Shown piece after piece: positions 8,307 to 17,113 of a stretch of 64,000 bases of DNA. Position numbers and translations under genes: made by a program. The notes beneath the pieces are model-generated. The model was given only the letters and a program-made list of their open reading frames with translations. It made no database searches and was not told the origin of the DNA. Origin of the DNA: Oscillospiraceae bacterium (lineage in GTDB: Bacteria; Bacillota; Clostridia; Oscillospirales; Ruminococcaceae); the NCBI GenBank assembly GCA_009781425.1, contig WQYC01000009.1:1-64000 (forward strand), given 5' to 3'. Within the stretch, counting starts at the first letter, position 1. Every line of letters begins with the position of its first letter.

Positions 8307-9518
8307 ATGGAAGCAGCATTGGAAAAAATTAAAACAGCAATCGCGTCCTTAGAGGAGCGTGTTGCGGCGGCGCGGAAGTTCGCGGAAAACGCCGAGGCGC
8401 AGGGCATGACCGATACGCCCGATTATGAACGAATCAAAAAGCAGATTCCTTTAGCGGAGGAGAAGCTTCGCGGGCTGTATGCCGAGCTTGAGGGCTTGCA
8501 GGGCGCGCAGGAAGAGCCTGCGGCTGTCGAGCAAGTCCCCGAATGGACTGAGGCAGAGGCTTCTGAAGTCACGGAGGAATATGAGCCTGAACCGGAACCC
8601 GAGCCCGAACCGGAGCCCGAGCCCGAACCGGAGCCCGAGCCCGAGCCGGAGCCCGAGCAGGAGCCTGAACCCGAACCGGATATGTCGCCGTATAAGCTTC
8701 CCGATATGCCGCAGCATCTTGCGCCGGCTGTGCCTTCTTATCCCGTGCACACGGGAATCACTCCCGAGTCGCTGACTAAGCGCGGCTTCGGGCTGTTGGA
8801 AGACGGCAACTGGGACAAGGCGAGCGAGAAGTTCGACAGCGCGCTTGACATTGACAGCGAGTATGCAAAAGCGTACATCGGATTGCTTTGCGTGGAATTA
8901 AAAGTCACGAGCGAGGTGGGGCTGACTACGCAGAATTCTCCGCTCAAAGCTAAATCGAATTACAAAAAAGCACTGCGCTACGCCGCGCCCGAATACCGCG
9001 CGGTTTTGGAAACATATAATCAGATTATAGAGCACCGCTTGGAGAGCAGTAACGACGAAGAAGAGCTGCAACGCCAAAAACAAGAAGAAGAAAAAAAGCG
9101 CAAGCTCGCGGAAGAAAAACGCAGACGTGAAGCGGAAGAACAGCGCAAGCTTGAAGCAGAGCAGTTCGAGGGAATGGAAGACTTGTTAGTTTCCGACGAC
9201 GCGCCCGAGCCTGCTCCGAAGCCTGCACCCGCTCCGAAACCCGCTCCGCCGCCCGCACCTGCTCCCGAAGAAAAGCCTGCACCTAAGGCAGAACCTGCGC
9301 CGCCTGCCGCGGCAAGCGCGGACGACGAAAAACTTCGCGCGGCGGAAGAGCGCAGAGAAAAAGCAAGGCTCAAGCAAGAGGAAGAAGACCGCTTAATTGA
9401 AGAAGAGCAGGAATACAGAAAAAACCAAAGGCAGTGGGTGAAGCAGGGCTTATGCTTCTACTGCGGCGGCAAGCTTTCGCTGCTCAAAAAATGCGCCGAA
9501 TGTGGGAAGAAGAGCTGA
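8307..9518 (+). CDS. Uncharacterised repeat-rich protein with TPR-like region and C-terminal zinc ribbon
   Basis: I do not recognise a named family for this 403-aa protein. In order it has a charged helical N-terminus (1-75), a strict Glu-Pro dipeptide tract (about 92-123, encoded by GAGCCCGAACCG-like units at about 8581-8680), and a TPR-like pair of helices (about 155-240; GNWDKASEKFDSALDIDSEYA). A Lys/Arg/Glu coiled coil (about 245-290), a Pro/Ala/Lys tract (about 300-335), a second charged coiled coil and a C-terminal four-cysteine ribbon (CFYCGGK...CAECGKK) follow. The ribosome site is excellent (GGGAGGTGA). Lying between recA and recX, it is probably co-expressed with them, but nothing in it shows a repair role. 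It has no signal peptide or membrane segment. Confidence 0.7.
   Translation: MEAALEKIKTAIASLEERVAAARKFAENAEAQGMTDTPDYERIKKQIPLAEEKLRGLYAELEGLQGAQEEPAAVEQVPEWTEAEASEVTEEYEPEPEPEPEPEPEPEPEPEPEPEPEQEPEPEPDMSPYKLPDMPQHLAPAVPSYPVHTGITPESLTKRGFGLLEDGNWDKASEKFDSALDIDSEYAKAYIGLLCVELKVTSEVGLTTQNSPLKAKSNYKKALRYAAPEYRAVLETYNQIIEHRLESSNDEEELQRQKQEEEKKRKLAEEKRRREAEEQRKLEAEQFEGMEDLLVSDDAPEPAPKPAPAPKPAPPPAPAPEEKPAPKAEPAPPAAASADDEKLRAAEERREKARLKQEEEDRLIEEEQEYRKNQRQWVKQGLCFYCGGKLSLLKKCAECGKKS
8581..8682. repeat. Glu-Pro coding tandem repeat
   Basis: Repeats of 6-12 nt made of GAGCCC/GAACCG units encode a long Glu-Pro run. Such tracts can change length by slippage, and steps of 6 nt keep the frame. Confidence 0.8.
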
Positions 9519-9521
9519 TAA

Positions 9522-10001
9522 ATGGAGCTTAGCAACGACTTCGACAAAGCCAAAACCCGCGCGCTGAAAATCCTCTCTTTCCGCGACCACAGCGGCGGTG
9601 AGCTTACTCAAAAGCTCGGCAAGCATTTCGATGAAAAAACCTGCAAAAAAGCTTTAGCGTGGATTCGCGAAATAGGTTATCAGGACGACGAAAAGTACGC
9701 GGAAAAGCTTGCTTCTGTTTTAATCGAAACTAAGCATTACGGCGTGCGTAAAGCACGCTGGGAGATGAAACAAAAGGGTCTTTCCGAGGAGGTAATTAAC
9801 GCCGCGCTTGAGGCTTATGACGGCGACGAAATCGTCGGAATTATCGCAAGAATTATCGAGCGGAAGTACACGGATTTTCTTGACGACCGCGCAGGAATTA
9901 AAAAAACCACAGACGCACTTATGCGCCGCGGATACGACTACAGCGATATAAAAACGGCGATGACGCAGGTGCGGGAGAGTGTTGAATTGGAGTATGAATA
10001 A
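9522..10001 (+). CDS. recX: RecX-family regulator of RecA
   Basis: This 159-aa all-helical protein is built of three-helix RecX repeats (KARALKILSFRDHSGGELTQKL; GYQDDEKYAEKLASVL; KARWEMKQKGLSEEVI). The pattern Y-x-D-D-x-x-Y-A matches GYQDDEKYAE. RecX binds RecA filaments and modulates strand exchange. It lies one gene downstream of recA with a 3-nt gap to the gene before it. The final helix pair (RGYDYSDIKTAM) is also typical. Confidence 0.85.
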   Translation: MELSNDFDKAKTRALKILSFRDHSGGELTQKLGKHFDEKTCKKALAWIREIGYQDDEKYAEKLASVLIETKHYGVRKARWEMKQKGLSEEVINAALEAYDGDEIVGIIARIIERKYTDFLDDRAGIKKTTDALMRRGYDYSDIKTAMTQVRESVELEYE

Positions 10002-10002
10002 C

Positions 10003-10764
10003 ATGAAAAAAGCAGTTTCAATAGTTTTAATTATGTGCGTTTTTCTAAGTGCTGCTGTTGTTAGCGTTTACGCTGATGAGCCACCGCCGCCTCCGCAATC
10101 TTATATAATTGAAATAGAAAACGGAAATAAAGTTTTTGTTATGCTTGCAAGAGACGACACATTCAAAGGTATTGAAAAGTCGGGCTTGTATTATAATTTC
10201 GAGCCGTATGAAGTTATTTATACTGTTGATGAACATTTTTATGCTAACGAAATTTATTTATCAAATGACGGACTTTATTTTATCCATATTCCTTGGTGGG
10301 TTGGAATCGGACGGTACGAACCGCTACCAATCGCTCCGGCTATCAGTTTTTTCGCTAACGGTGAAATAATAAAGAGTTATGAAGTTTCAGATTTAATAAA
10401 GCTTTCAAGCGGTTTAATATCGGTTTCACATATTCAATGGGATTATCAACGCGAGCGTACTTTTTATGAAAACAATGTTTTTTCCGTTATCACACGCGGG
10501 GGAACGACAATGTTTTTTGACATCACTACGGGTGAAATTGTTAGCGGTGGAAATTTAACTGTTACAGAAAGGCATACGGCAAGACTCGTTTTTCCTTTAA
10601 GGGGTTTAACAACAGAACACGTTTTATTTATTTTATACTATTTAGCAGGACATATGGAATTTTCACAAGCAACTTTAACGCGGTATGACGTGAACGGCGA
10701 CGGCGTGGTTGATACTGCTGACGCGCTGATGATTCTGCGGTTTATTGCGGGGTTAGAAGATTAA
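10003..10764 (+). CDS. Exported protein with one C-terminal dockerin-like calcium loop
   Basis: The protein has about 253 aa. The start at 10003 is preferred because GGAG lies 10 nt upstream and the product then begins with a classic signal peptide (MKKAVSIVLIMCVFLSAAVV...YADE). Longer starts at 9979 or 9994 have poor sites and overlap recX. A Pro-rich stretch follows cleavage, then about 180 residues of beta-like sequence with aromatic repeats and no recognised catalytic motif. The end is a single dockerin-type repeat (YDVNGDGVVDTADALMILRF), with the calcium loop D-x-N-G-D-G-x-x-D and a following helix. True dockerins carry two such repeats, so this is a half-dockerin. Function unknown; probably secreted or surface-bound. 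Confidence 0.75.
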   Translation: MKKAVSIVLIMCVFLSAAVVSVYADEPPPPPQSYIIEIENGNKVFVMLARDDTFKGIEKSGLYYNFEPYEVIYTVDEHFYANEIYLSNDGLYFIHIPWWVGIGRYEPLPIAPAISFFANGEIIKSYEVSDLIKLSSGLISVSHIQWDYQRERTFYENNVFSVITRGGTTMFFDITTGEIVSGGNLTVTERHTARLVFPLRGLTTEHVLFILYYLAGHMEFSQATLTRYDVNGDGVVDTADALMILRFIAGLED

Positions 10765-10788
10765 TTTTAACAAGCCGAAAGGAGCGAA

Positions 10789-12123
10789 ATGCATATTACA
10801 GAAAACACCGCAAAAGTAGGCATAGTCTCGCTCGGCTGCCCTAAGAACCAGTGCGACGCGGAATTAATGCTCGACAAAATAGCAAAGGCAGGCTTCGCGC
10901 TTGTGAGCGAGCCGGGGCTTGCAGATGTAGTTATAATCAACACCTGCGGATTTATTCAAAGCGCGAAGGAAGAAGCAATCGCTGAAATTTTAGAAGCGGT
11001 TGCCCGCAAGAACGACGGCTTCAATAAGAAAATAATTGTTACAGGCTGCCTTCCGCAACGCTACAAGGAGCAGATGGAAAGCGAGTTTCCCGAGGTTGAC
11101 GCAATTCTCGGAATCGGTAAAAATGACGACATTGTCGAAGCGATTAATTCTGTTTTGCTTGACAAAAAGCTCAGCGCGTTTACTGCGCCTGAAGAGTTGA
11201 ACATGGAGGGCGAACGACTGCTTTCGACCCTGCCGCATTACGCATATTTGCGCATTGCAGACGGCTGTGACAATCGCTGTTCTTACTGTGCGATACCTTT
11301 AATTAGAGGGAAATACCGCTCACGCAAGCTCGAAAATATAGTCGCAGAAGCGCGGGAATTAGTGGCGAACGGCGTGCGCGAGCTCGTGATAATCTCGCAA
11401 GATACCACGAACTACGGTGCGGATTTATACGGCGAATTGAAGCTTCCCGCGCTGTTGAATCAGCTCTGCGAAATTAAAGAAATCAAGTGGCTTCGTCTGC
11501 TTTACTGCTACCCCGACAAGGTCACGGACGAGCTGATTTCCGTCATGAAAAACCAAGAAAAAATCGTAAAATATATAGAAATGCCAATTCAGCATTGTAA
11601 CGGCGAGATTCTCCGCGCTATGAACCGAAGCGGAAACGAGCAGTCTTTGTGGGACTTAATCGCGAAGCTGAGAACCGAAATGCGCGATATAATTATCCGC
11701 ACAACCGTAATCGCGGGCTTCCCCGGCGAGAGCGAAGAGCAGTTCACAGAGCTTGCGGAATTCCTCAACAGCGTGCGTTTTGAGCGGCTGGGGTGCTTCG
11801 CGTATTCGGAGGAAGAGGACACGGCGGCGGCGGAAATGGAGCAGGTTGATGCAAAGGAACGGCTTTACCGCGCCGAAATCATCAACGAACAGCAGGAAAT
11901 CCGCATGGGCGAGTTTTACGCGGAGCAGGTCGGGAAGACGTTTGAGGTAGTGGTTGAGGGGTTTGACAAGTATTTTGACGTGTATTTCGGGCGCAGCTAT
12001 ATGTACGCACCTGAAATCGACGGCATGATTTATTTTGAGGGCAAGGACTTGCAAATTTCCGACTTCGTAAACGTGAAAATCAAAGACGTAATCGACAATA
12101 ATCTGATTGGAGAAGTGGTATGA
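10789..12123 (+). CDS. rimO: Ribosomal protein S12 Asp methylthiotransferase
   Basis: This radical-SAM methylthiotransferase modifies Asp89 of ribosomal protein S12. The N-terminal MTTase domain begins GIVSLGCPKNQCDAE, with iron-sulfur cysteines in that motif, in NTCGF and in VTGCLPQR. The radical-SAM motif is DGCDNRCSYCAIP (C-x3-C-x2-C). A TRAM domain fills the last ~65 residues. The length of 444 aa and the SLGCPKNxxD signature separate RimO from MiaB. The ribosome site GAAAGGAG is 4 nt upstream of the ATG. It overlaps pgsA by 4 nt, as in many Firmicutes. Confidence 0.96.
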   Translation: MHITENTAKVGIVSLGCPKNQCDAELMLDKIAKAGFALVSEPGLADVVIINTCGFIQSAKEEAIAEILEAVARKNDGFNKKIIVTGCLPQRYKEQMESEFPEVDAILGIGKNDDIVEAINSVLLDKKLSAFTAPEELNMEGERLLSTLPHYAYLRIADGCDNRCSYCAIPLIRGKYRSRKLENIVAEARELVANGVRELVIISQDTTNYGADLYGELKLPALLNQLCEIKEIKWLRLLYCYPDKVTDELISVMKNQEKIVKYIEMPIQHCNGEILRAMNRSGNEQSLWDLIAKLRTEMRDIIIRTTVIAGFPGESEEQFTELAEFLNSVRFERLGCFAYSEEEDTAAAEMEQVDAKERLYRAEIINEQQEIRMGEFYAEQVGKTFEVVVEGFDKYFDVYFGRSYMYAPEIDGMIYFEGKDLQISDFVNVKIKDVIDNNLIGEVV

Positions 12124-12692
12124 ATTTAGCAAATAAATTAACATTTCTGCGTGTCCTAATGATACCGCTGTTTGTGTTCTTTTTATTAAATAATTTTTAT
12201 CTTATAGCTCTAATTCTTTTTATCTTAGCAAGCATAACCGATGCTCTTGACGGATATATTGCGCGCAAGCATAACATGGTGACAGACCTTGGAAAACTAT
12301 TAGACCCGCTTGCAGACAAGGTTTTAGTCATAAGCGCACTCGTTTGTTTTATAGATGTTTTTCGGATTCCTGCGTGGGCTGTTGTTATAATAATAGCGAG
12401 AGAATTTGTAGTTACGGGCTTTAGGCTTGCAGTGGTTCAAAAGGATAATAAAGCCGTCATCGCCGCTGACGTTTGGGGGAAAATAAAAACCGCATTTACG
12501 ATGGGTGCAATTATTGCAATTATGGTATTTCATATAGCTTGGTATTTTGTTTTTGTTGTGTTTTCTAAACTTTATGTGAGCTCCCAAATACTCTATTTAA
12601 TTTGCAATATTCTAATTTACATCTGTGTTGCTTTAACAGTAATCAGCGGCATAACTATGATTTATAAGAACAGAAAATTATTTACACAATAA
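12120..12692 (+). CDS. pgsA: CDP-diacylglycerol-glycerol-3-phosphate 3-phosphatidyltransferase
   Basis: This integral membrane enzyme makes phosphatidylglycerol phosphate from CDP-diacylglycerol and glycerol-3-phosphate. It has 190 aa. The CDP-alcohol phosphotransferase motif D-x2-D-G-x2-A-R-x8-G-x3-D-x3-D is intact ([13 protein letters not shown], then [12 protein letters not shown]). About five to six membrane segments are present (near 5-25, 25-45, 72-110, 118-140, 150-180). Its start overlaps the rimO stop as ATGA. A GTAGGG palindrome follows 3 nt after its stop. Confidence 0.93.
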   Translation: MNLANKLTFLRVLMIPLFVFFLLNNFYLIALILFILASITDALDGYIARKHNMVTDLGKLLDPLADKVLVISALVCFIDVFRIPAWAVVIIIAREFVVTGFRLAVVQKDNKAVIAADVWGKIKTAFTMGAIIAIMVFHIAWYFVFVVFSKLYVSSQILYLICNILIYICVALTVISGITMIYKNRKLFTQ

Positions 12693-12695
12693 AAT

Positions 12696-12719
12696 GTAGG
12701 GGCGCGCAGTGCGCGTCCG
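12696..12719. repeat. GTAGGG-type palindromic repeat between pgsA and leuS
   Basis: GTAGGGGCGCGCAGTGCGCG plus TCCG is a hairpin, nearly identical to the copy at 4821. It sits right before the leuS ribosome site (GGAGGGAG). Confidence 0.75.
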
Positions 12720-12730
12720 GAGGGAGAACA

Positions 12731-15163
12731 ATGGACAAATACGATTTTAACGGAATTGAGAAGAAGTGGCAGAAATATTGGGAGGAAAATAAAACCTTTC
12801 ATGCAGAAATCGACAAAAGCAAGCCGAAGTTTTACGCGTTAGTTGAGTTCCCATATCCTTCGGGGCAGGGGCTTCACGCGGGGCACCCGCGACCGTATAC
12901 CGCGATGGATATTATCGCGCGCAAACGCCGTATGCAGGGCTATAACGTGCTGTTCCCGATGGGTTGGGACGCGTTCGGGCTGCCGACAGAAAACTTCGCG
13001 ATTAAAAATAAAATTCACCCTAAAAAAGTTACCGAAGACAACGTGAGAAAATTCACCGAGCAGTGCAAAAGCTTCGGCTGGTCGTTCGACTGGGAGCGCG
13101 AAATAGACACCACTGACCCGAATTATTACAAGTGGACGCAGTGGCTGTTTTTGCAATTTTTCAAGCGTGGCTTGGCTTATAAAAAAGAAATGGCGGTCAA
13201 CTGGTGCATGGAGTGCAAGGTTGTGCTGGCGAATGAAGAAGTCGTGAACGGCACCTGCGAACGCTGTAACGGTGAGGTTGTGCGCAAGGTTAAAAGCCAG
13301 TGGATGCTGAAGATTACGGAGTTTGCGCAGGAGCTCATCGACGGGCTTGAGGACGTGGATTATCCCGACAGAATAGTCTATTCGCAAATCAACTGGATAG
13401 GAAAATCGACAGGCGCAGAGGTGGACTTTAAAACAAATGCGGGCGAAACTCTGCGCGTTTATACAACGCGCCCTGATACCCTTTTCGGCTCGACTTACAT
13501 GGTAATCGCGCCCGAGCATTCCTACGTTGAGAAGTGGGCTTCTCAGCTCAAAAACATAGACGAAATCCGCGAATACGCGGCTAAAGCCGCGCGTAAATCC
13601 GACTTTGAAAGAAGCGAAATCGCGAAAGAAAAATCGGGCGTTAAGCTCGACGGCGTGAGTGCAATTAACCCCACAACAAGCAAGGAAATACCTATTTTCG
13701 TTTCGGACTACGTACTGACAGGCTACGGCACCGGCGCGATTATGGCTGTGCCGGGGCATGACCAGCGCGACTGGGAGTTTGCGAAAAAGTTTGACCTGCC
13801 GATTATCGAAGTTGTTGTAGGGCACGACGCCCACGGCGTGCCGTCCGATATTACAAAAGAAGCCTTCGTGCTTGACACCGATGAAGGCACTATGGTGAAT
13901 TCCGGCTTCCTTGACGGGCTCGGCGTTCCCGAAGCAAAAGCGAAGATTTCGCAGTGGCTTGCAGAAAATAAGCTGGGCGAAAAGAAAACGAATTACAAGC
14001 TTCGCGACTGGGTTTTCTCACGGCAGAGATACTGGGGCGAGCCGATACCTGTTGTCTGGTGTGACAGCTGTAATAAGTGGGTTGCTGTTCCCGAAAGCGA
14101 ACTGCCGCTGATGCTTCCCGAGGTTGAAAATTATATGCCGACCGATACGGGTGAATCGCCGCTTTCAACGCTTGAAAGCTTTATTAATACAACCTGTCCC
14201 GATTGCGGCGCGCCTGCGAAGCGCGAAACGGATACTATGCCTCAGTGGGCGGGCTCGTCGTGGTATTATCTGCGGTACGCAGACCCGCATAACGACAAGG
14301 AATTCGTGTCGAACGAGGCGTTAGAATACTGGCTTCCCGTTGACTGGTACAACGGCGGCATGGAGCATACTACTTTGCACCTTTTATACTCGCGCTTCTG
14401 GCATAAATTCCTGTTCGGAATCGACAAGGTCAACACGCCCGAGCCGTATCTCAAGCGCACAGCGCACGGCATGATTCTCGGCGAGGACGGCGAGAAGATG
14501 AGCAAGTCCCGCGGGAACACCGTTGACCCGAATATTTTAGTGGCTGACACAGGCGCGGACAGCGTCCGTCTTTATGAAATGTTCATCGGCGACTTTGAAA
14601 AAACTGCAACCTGGAACACGCAGGGAATCAAAGGCTGTAAGCGGTTCTTAGACCGTGTTTGGGCTTTATCGGAAATGTTAAAGGACGGCGATGAATATAG
14701 CGAAAAGCTTGCAGGCTCCCTGCATCGTACTATCAAAAAAGTCGGCGAGGACATTGAAGAATTAAAATTCAACACCGCGATTGCCGCTATGATGGCGTTC
14801 GTGAACGAGGTTTATTCCGCGGGTGAAATCAACCGCGCAGAGCTGAAAACATTATTAGTTTTACTGTCGCCGTTCGCGCCGCACCTTGCTTCCGAAATGT
14901 TCGAGGCTTTCGGCTTCGGCTTGGTTCACGAGCAGGAGTGGGCAGACTTTGACCCCGAGCTTTGCACATTTGACGAGGTTGAAATCGTGCTTCAGGTCAA
15001 CGGTAAAATCAAAGACAGAATAACAGTTGAAAGCGGCGCGGATAAGAACACGCTGCTCGCCGCCGCAAAGGCAAACGAAGCTATAAGCGGCGCAATAAGC
15101 GGAAAAGAAATTGTAAAGGAAATAGTAGTGACGGATAAGCTTGTGAACATTGTGGTGAAATAA
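12731..15163 (+). CDS. leuS: Leucyl-tRNA synthetase
   Basis: This is the class I aminoacyl-tRNA synthetase for leucine, with 810 aa. The HIGH-type motif is in [17 protein letters not shown] (about residues 41-57), the KMSKS loop is EKMSKSRGN (about 590), and zinc-type cysteines occur in [21 protein letters not shown]. The CP1 editing domain (about 220-430) carries an in-frame 27-nt GTAG repeat at 13817-13843, translated as VGHDAHGVP (residues 363-371), in a loop that is shorter in other LeuS proteins. No T-box leader fits in the 38-bp gap upstream. An unusual feature is that an essential enzyme carries the repeat yet keeps its frame. Confidence 0.98.
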   Translation: MDKYDFNGIEKKWQKYWEENKTFHAEIDKSKPKFYALVEFPYPSGQGLHAGHPRPYTAMDIIARKRRMQGYNVLFPMGWDAFGLPTENFAIKNKIHPKKVTEDNVRKFTEQCKSFGWSFDWEREIDTTDPNYYKWTQWLFLQFFKRGLAYKKEMAVNWCMECKVVLANEEVVNGTCERCNGEVVRKVKSQWMLKITEFAQELIDGLEDVDYPDRIVYSQINWIGKSTGAEVDFKTNAGETLRVYTTRPDTLFGSTYMVIAPEHSYVEKWASQLKNIDEIREYAAKAARKSDFERSEIAKEKSGVKLDGVSAINPTTSKEIPIFVSDYVLTGYGTGAIMAVPGHDQRDWEFAKKFDLPIIEVVVGHDAHGVPSDITKEAFVLDTDEGTMVNSGFLDGLGVPEAKAKISQWLAENKLGEKKTNYKLRDWVFSRQRYWGEPIPVVWCDSCNKWVAVPESELPLMLPEVENYMPTDTGESPLSTLESFINTTCPDCGAPAKRETDTMPQWAGSSWYYLRYADPHNDKEFVSNEALEYWLPVDWYNGGMEHTTLHLLYSRFWHKFLFGIDKVNTPEPYLKRTAHGMILGEDGEKMSKSRGNTVDPNILVADTGADSVRLYEMFIGDFEKTATWNTQGIKGCKRFLDRVWALSEMLKDGDEYSEKLAGSLHRTIKKVGEDIEELKFNTAIAAMMAFVNEVYSAGEINRAELKTLLVLLSPFAPHLASEMFEAFGFGLVHEQEWADFDPELCTFDEVEIVLQVNGKIKDRITVESGADKNTLLAAAKANEAISGAISGKEIVKEIVVTDKLVNIVVK
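13817..13843. repeat. 27-nt GTAG repeat inside leuS editing domain
   Basis: GTAG, arm GGCACG, loop ACGCCCACGG, arm CGTGCC, G. It is in frame and adds nine residues to LeuS. The arm pair differs from those in recA and lgt but is still complementary. Confidence 0.78.
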
Positions 15164-16213
15164 ATGAAAAAAGCTGTTGCTTTATTATTAGTTTTAATTT
15201 TAACGGCGGGTTGTGTTGCGATTGAATCGCCGGATATGCCGACGATTCTGTGGCAACAGGGAAACGTAGGGGACGACTCTGTCCACCCGAACAACAACGA
15301 CACCGACGGGGCGACAGAGTCGTCGCCCCCTACATTGATTCCGAACCCCGCAGAAGCAATTCCGCCTGCAGAAACGCTTCACAGCGGCGGAATTTATATG
15401 TACAATTTCGAGTTCGATACCGTGATTTACGCAAGAAACGAGCATGAACGCTTCCCGCCCGCTTCAATCGCAAAGATTCTGACGTTGTTAGTTGTTTTGG
15501 AAAACGTCAGCGATTTAAACGCGATTGTCGCTGTTACGGAAGAAGCCTTCGCGCCGTTTGACAGCGGCGACCCGAACATGGAGGACGCGGCGATTGCGCG
15601 CATTGAAGTAGGTCAAACAAACGTGTCTTACCTTGACTGCCTTTACGGTTTAATGCTTCCGTCGGGCTGTGAAGCGGCGAATATTTTAGCCTATAACGTC
15701 GGCGGCAGAAGCATGGAAAATTTCGTGCAGATTATGAACGAAAAGGCGCGGGAAATCGGCGCACTGAACTCAAACTTCACGAACGCGAGCGGTTTATACG
15801 AGGACGATTATTACTCAACAGCTTACGATATGTTTTTGATTACGAAATACACTTATGAAAAGTATCCGCTGTTCATGGAAATCGCGGCGAGCCCTGCATG
15901 GCAAATGCCGCCGAATAAAGATTATCCCGACGGCTACAGCATACGCAACACGAGCGCGGGACTGCTGCTTATACATGAATTAGACTATGCAATCGGCATC
16001 AAAATCGGCAGTATTTTTGAGTATTTTGTAGGTGGCATAAGGCTTGACGGCTTCGCGACTCTTGTTTCAATGGCGAGCAAGAACGGCTTGACTTTCATGA
16101 CGGTTTCGCTTGACGCGGACTATTATGATGAAGAGAAAAAATGGAGCGGCTGGCATTACGAAGACCACGCGACGCTTTATGAATGGGCGTATGGGCAGTT
16201 TACAATTGAATAA
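15164..16213 (+). CDS. D-alanyl-D-alanine carboxypeptidase-like lipoprotein (S11/DacF type)
   Basis: This 349-aa exported protein has a lipoprotein signal (LLLVLILTAGC, Cys18). The S11 penicillin-binding fold follows: motif 1 S-x-x-K in PASIAKILT. Motif 2 reads PSGCEAAN, where S-G-N is usual. Motif 3 reads IKIGS, where K-T-G is usual. The altered second and third motifs mean catalysis is plausible but not certain. The linker between the lipid anchor and the domain (about residues 35-57) is almost wholly encoded by two opposed GTAG-type repeats (15266-15333). It begins at the base after the leuS stop. It probably acts on peptidoglycan peptides at the outer membrane face. Confidence 0.85.
   Translation: MKKAVALLLVLILTAGCVAIESPDMPTILWQQGNVGDDSVHPNNNDTDGATESSPPTLIPNPAEAIPPAETLHSGGIYMYNFEFDTVIYARNEHERFPPASIAKILTLLVVLENVSDLNAIVAVTEEAFAPFDSGDPNMEDAAIARIEVGQTNVSYLDCLYGLMLPSGCEAANILAYNVGGRSMENFVQIMNEKAREIGALNSNFTNASGLYEDDYYSTAYDMFLITKYTYEKYPLFMEIAASPAWQMPPNKDYPDGYSIRNTSAGLLLIHELDYAIGIKIGSIFEYFVGGIRLDGFATLVSMASKNGLTFMTVSLDADYYDEEKKWSGWHYEDHATLYEWAYGQFTIE
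15266..15333. repeat. Two opposed GTAG-type repeats inside a DacF-like gene
   Basis: A forward copy beginning GTAGGGGACGACTCTGTCC is followed about 20 nt later by a reverse copy ending GTCGCCCCCTAC. The pair can form one long cruciform. The forward copy is translated in the GTA-GGG frame (VGDDSVHP). Confidence 0.75.
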
Positions 16214-16236
16214 AAATGTTTTGGAAAGATAATATT

Positions 16237-16716
16237 ATGATTAAAAAATTATTTTTATTTTCCATTCCTCTTCTGATATTTGGCGGGTGTTATGAAAACA
16301 CAAAAAAAACACAAGATATTTATGGTGATGAAAAAGAGGAACAAACGGAAATAATCGTTGTTATTGAAAAAGAAACTATCACCCTTGAAGACTTTTTAAA
16401 CTCTGAACCTTTTGAAGTATATGTTATAAACTTATCAGAAGAAACATTTTTTGGGGGTAAGCAACATCGGTTAGAATATTATAATGATAACACATTAAAT
16501 TGGGTTTCGCTTTCGCTTGGTTATATATTTCATGATGACCTTACAGAATTTCCCCCCGGCGAAGCTGTTCAGATTTTAAATCTTCCATTATCAAAGTATG
16601 TAGATTTCGATTTTATTCCCGGCAGATATAGAATTGTATATCTTAAAAATGCAATTAGCACACCGAATGGTTATATCGTTGATGATGAATTGTACGGCGA
16701 ATTCACTATTTCATAA
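16237..16716 (+). CDS. Small lipoprotein with bacterial Ig-like fold
   Basis: About 159 aa. The start at 16237 is chosen over 16216 because GGAAAG lies 8 nt upstream and gives a clean lipoprotein signal (MIKKLFLFSIPLLIFGGC). The mature part shows beta-sandwich-like sequence ending in PGRYRIVYLKNAI...ELYGEFTIS, which resembles the small bacterial Ig-like (Big_14-type) domains found in DacF-neighbouring lipoproteins. It has no catalytic motif. It is more AT-rich than leuS and the DacF-like gene upstream. A strong bidirectional terminator follows at once. Function unknown. Confidence 0.7.
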   Translation: MIKKLFLFSIPLLIFGGCYENTKKTQDIYGDEKEEQTEIIVVIEKETITLEDFLNSEPFEVYVINLSEETFFGGKQHRLEYYNDNTLNWVSLSLGYIFHDDLTEFPPGEAVQILNLPLSKYVDFDFIPGRYRIVYLKNAISTPNGYIVDDELYGEFTIS

Positions 16717-16720
16717 ACAA

Positions 16721-16760
16721 AGCAAAAATCCGCGCAATGCGCGGATTTTTGCTTTTTCTT
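16721..16760. terminator. Bidirectional terminator
   Basis: A perfect 15-bp stem (AGCAAAAATCCGCGC, loop AAT, and its complement ending 16753) is followed by TTTTTCTT. It separates the plus-strand lipoprotein gene from the convergent small minus-strand gene. Confidence 0.85.
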
Positions 16761-16956
16761 AAACTTCCCAATTCTTCGCCAAATTTTCCACAAAGCCGCG
16801 CATTTCTTTCTTTGAATTTATGCTGTGCGTGCGTTCGATTATTGCTTGTCTTTCTGCAAGCGGCAAGCCCGCGAAGCGGCTGAGTGCGCCGCTGTTCTGT
16901 GCTAAAGCCAAGCCGAGCCCTAAGGGTACGCCTCTGTCCGCGTCATTTATAAACAT
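16759..16956 (-). CDS. Small conserved protein (65 aa), unknown function
   Basis: The sequence begins MFINDADRGVPLGLGLALAQN and continues with helices ending SKKEMRGFVENLAKNWEV. The form D-R-G-x-P-L-G-L-G-x-A-L-A-Q-N, then E-R-x-x-x-I-x-x-x-x-x-I-x-S-K-x-E-M, matches a small protein that I know from many Clostridia and Bacilli genomes without a known function. The ribosome site GAGGA lies 6 nt upstream of its ATG, and it has its own terminator. It is cytoplasmic by sequence. It stands alone, convergent with the lipoprotein gene. Confidence 0.75.
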   Translation of the reverse strand: MFINDADRGVPLGLGLALAQNSGALSRFAGLPLAERQAIIERTHSINSKKEMRGFVENLAKNWEV

Positions 16957-17113
16957 AAAATTTCCTCGCTTTAACTAATTCTCTGTTTTTAGTTTTTGCC
17001 GCGGAAAATTTTTTATGTTAATTAAAATTTTACGAGTTAAATTGTATAATCAGCCAAATCCTGTTAAAACTAAGCTTGTGAAATTACATCAATAGCTTGA
17101 AAGGAATGAACTT

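Noticed and set aside
8451-9377. Overlapping Arg/Leu- or Ala/Gly-rich ORFs in the Glu-Pro repeat gene
   Set aside because: They are frame shadows of repetitive GC-rich codons in the gene at 8307-9518.
12693-12730. T-box leader for leuS
   Set aside because: Only 38 bp separate pgsA and leuS, filled by a palindromic repeat and the ribosome site; no room for a T-box.
12839-13834. 331-codon minus-strand ORF
   Set aside because: It lies fully inside leuS on the other strand, has no ribosome site or known domain, and mirrors GC-rich codon use of leuS.
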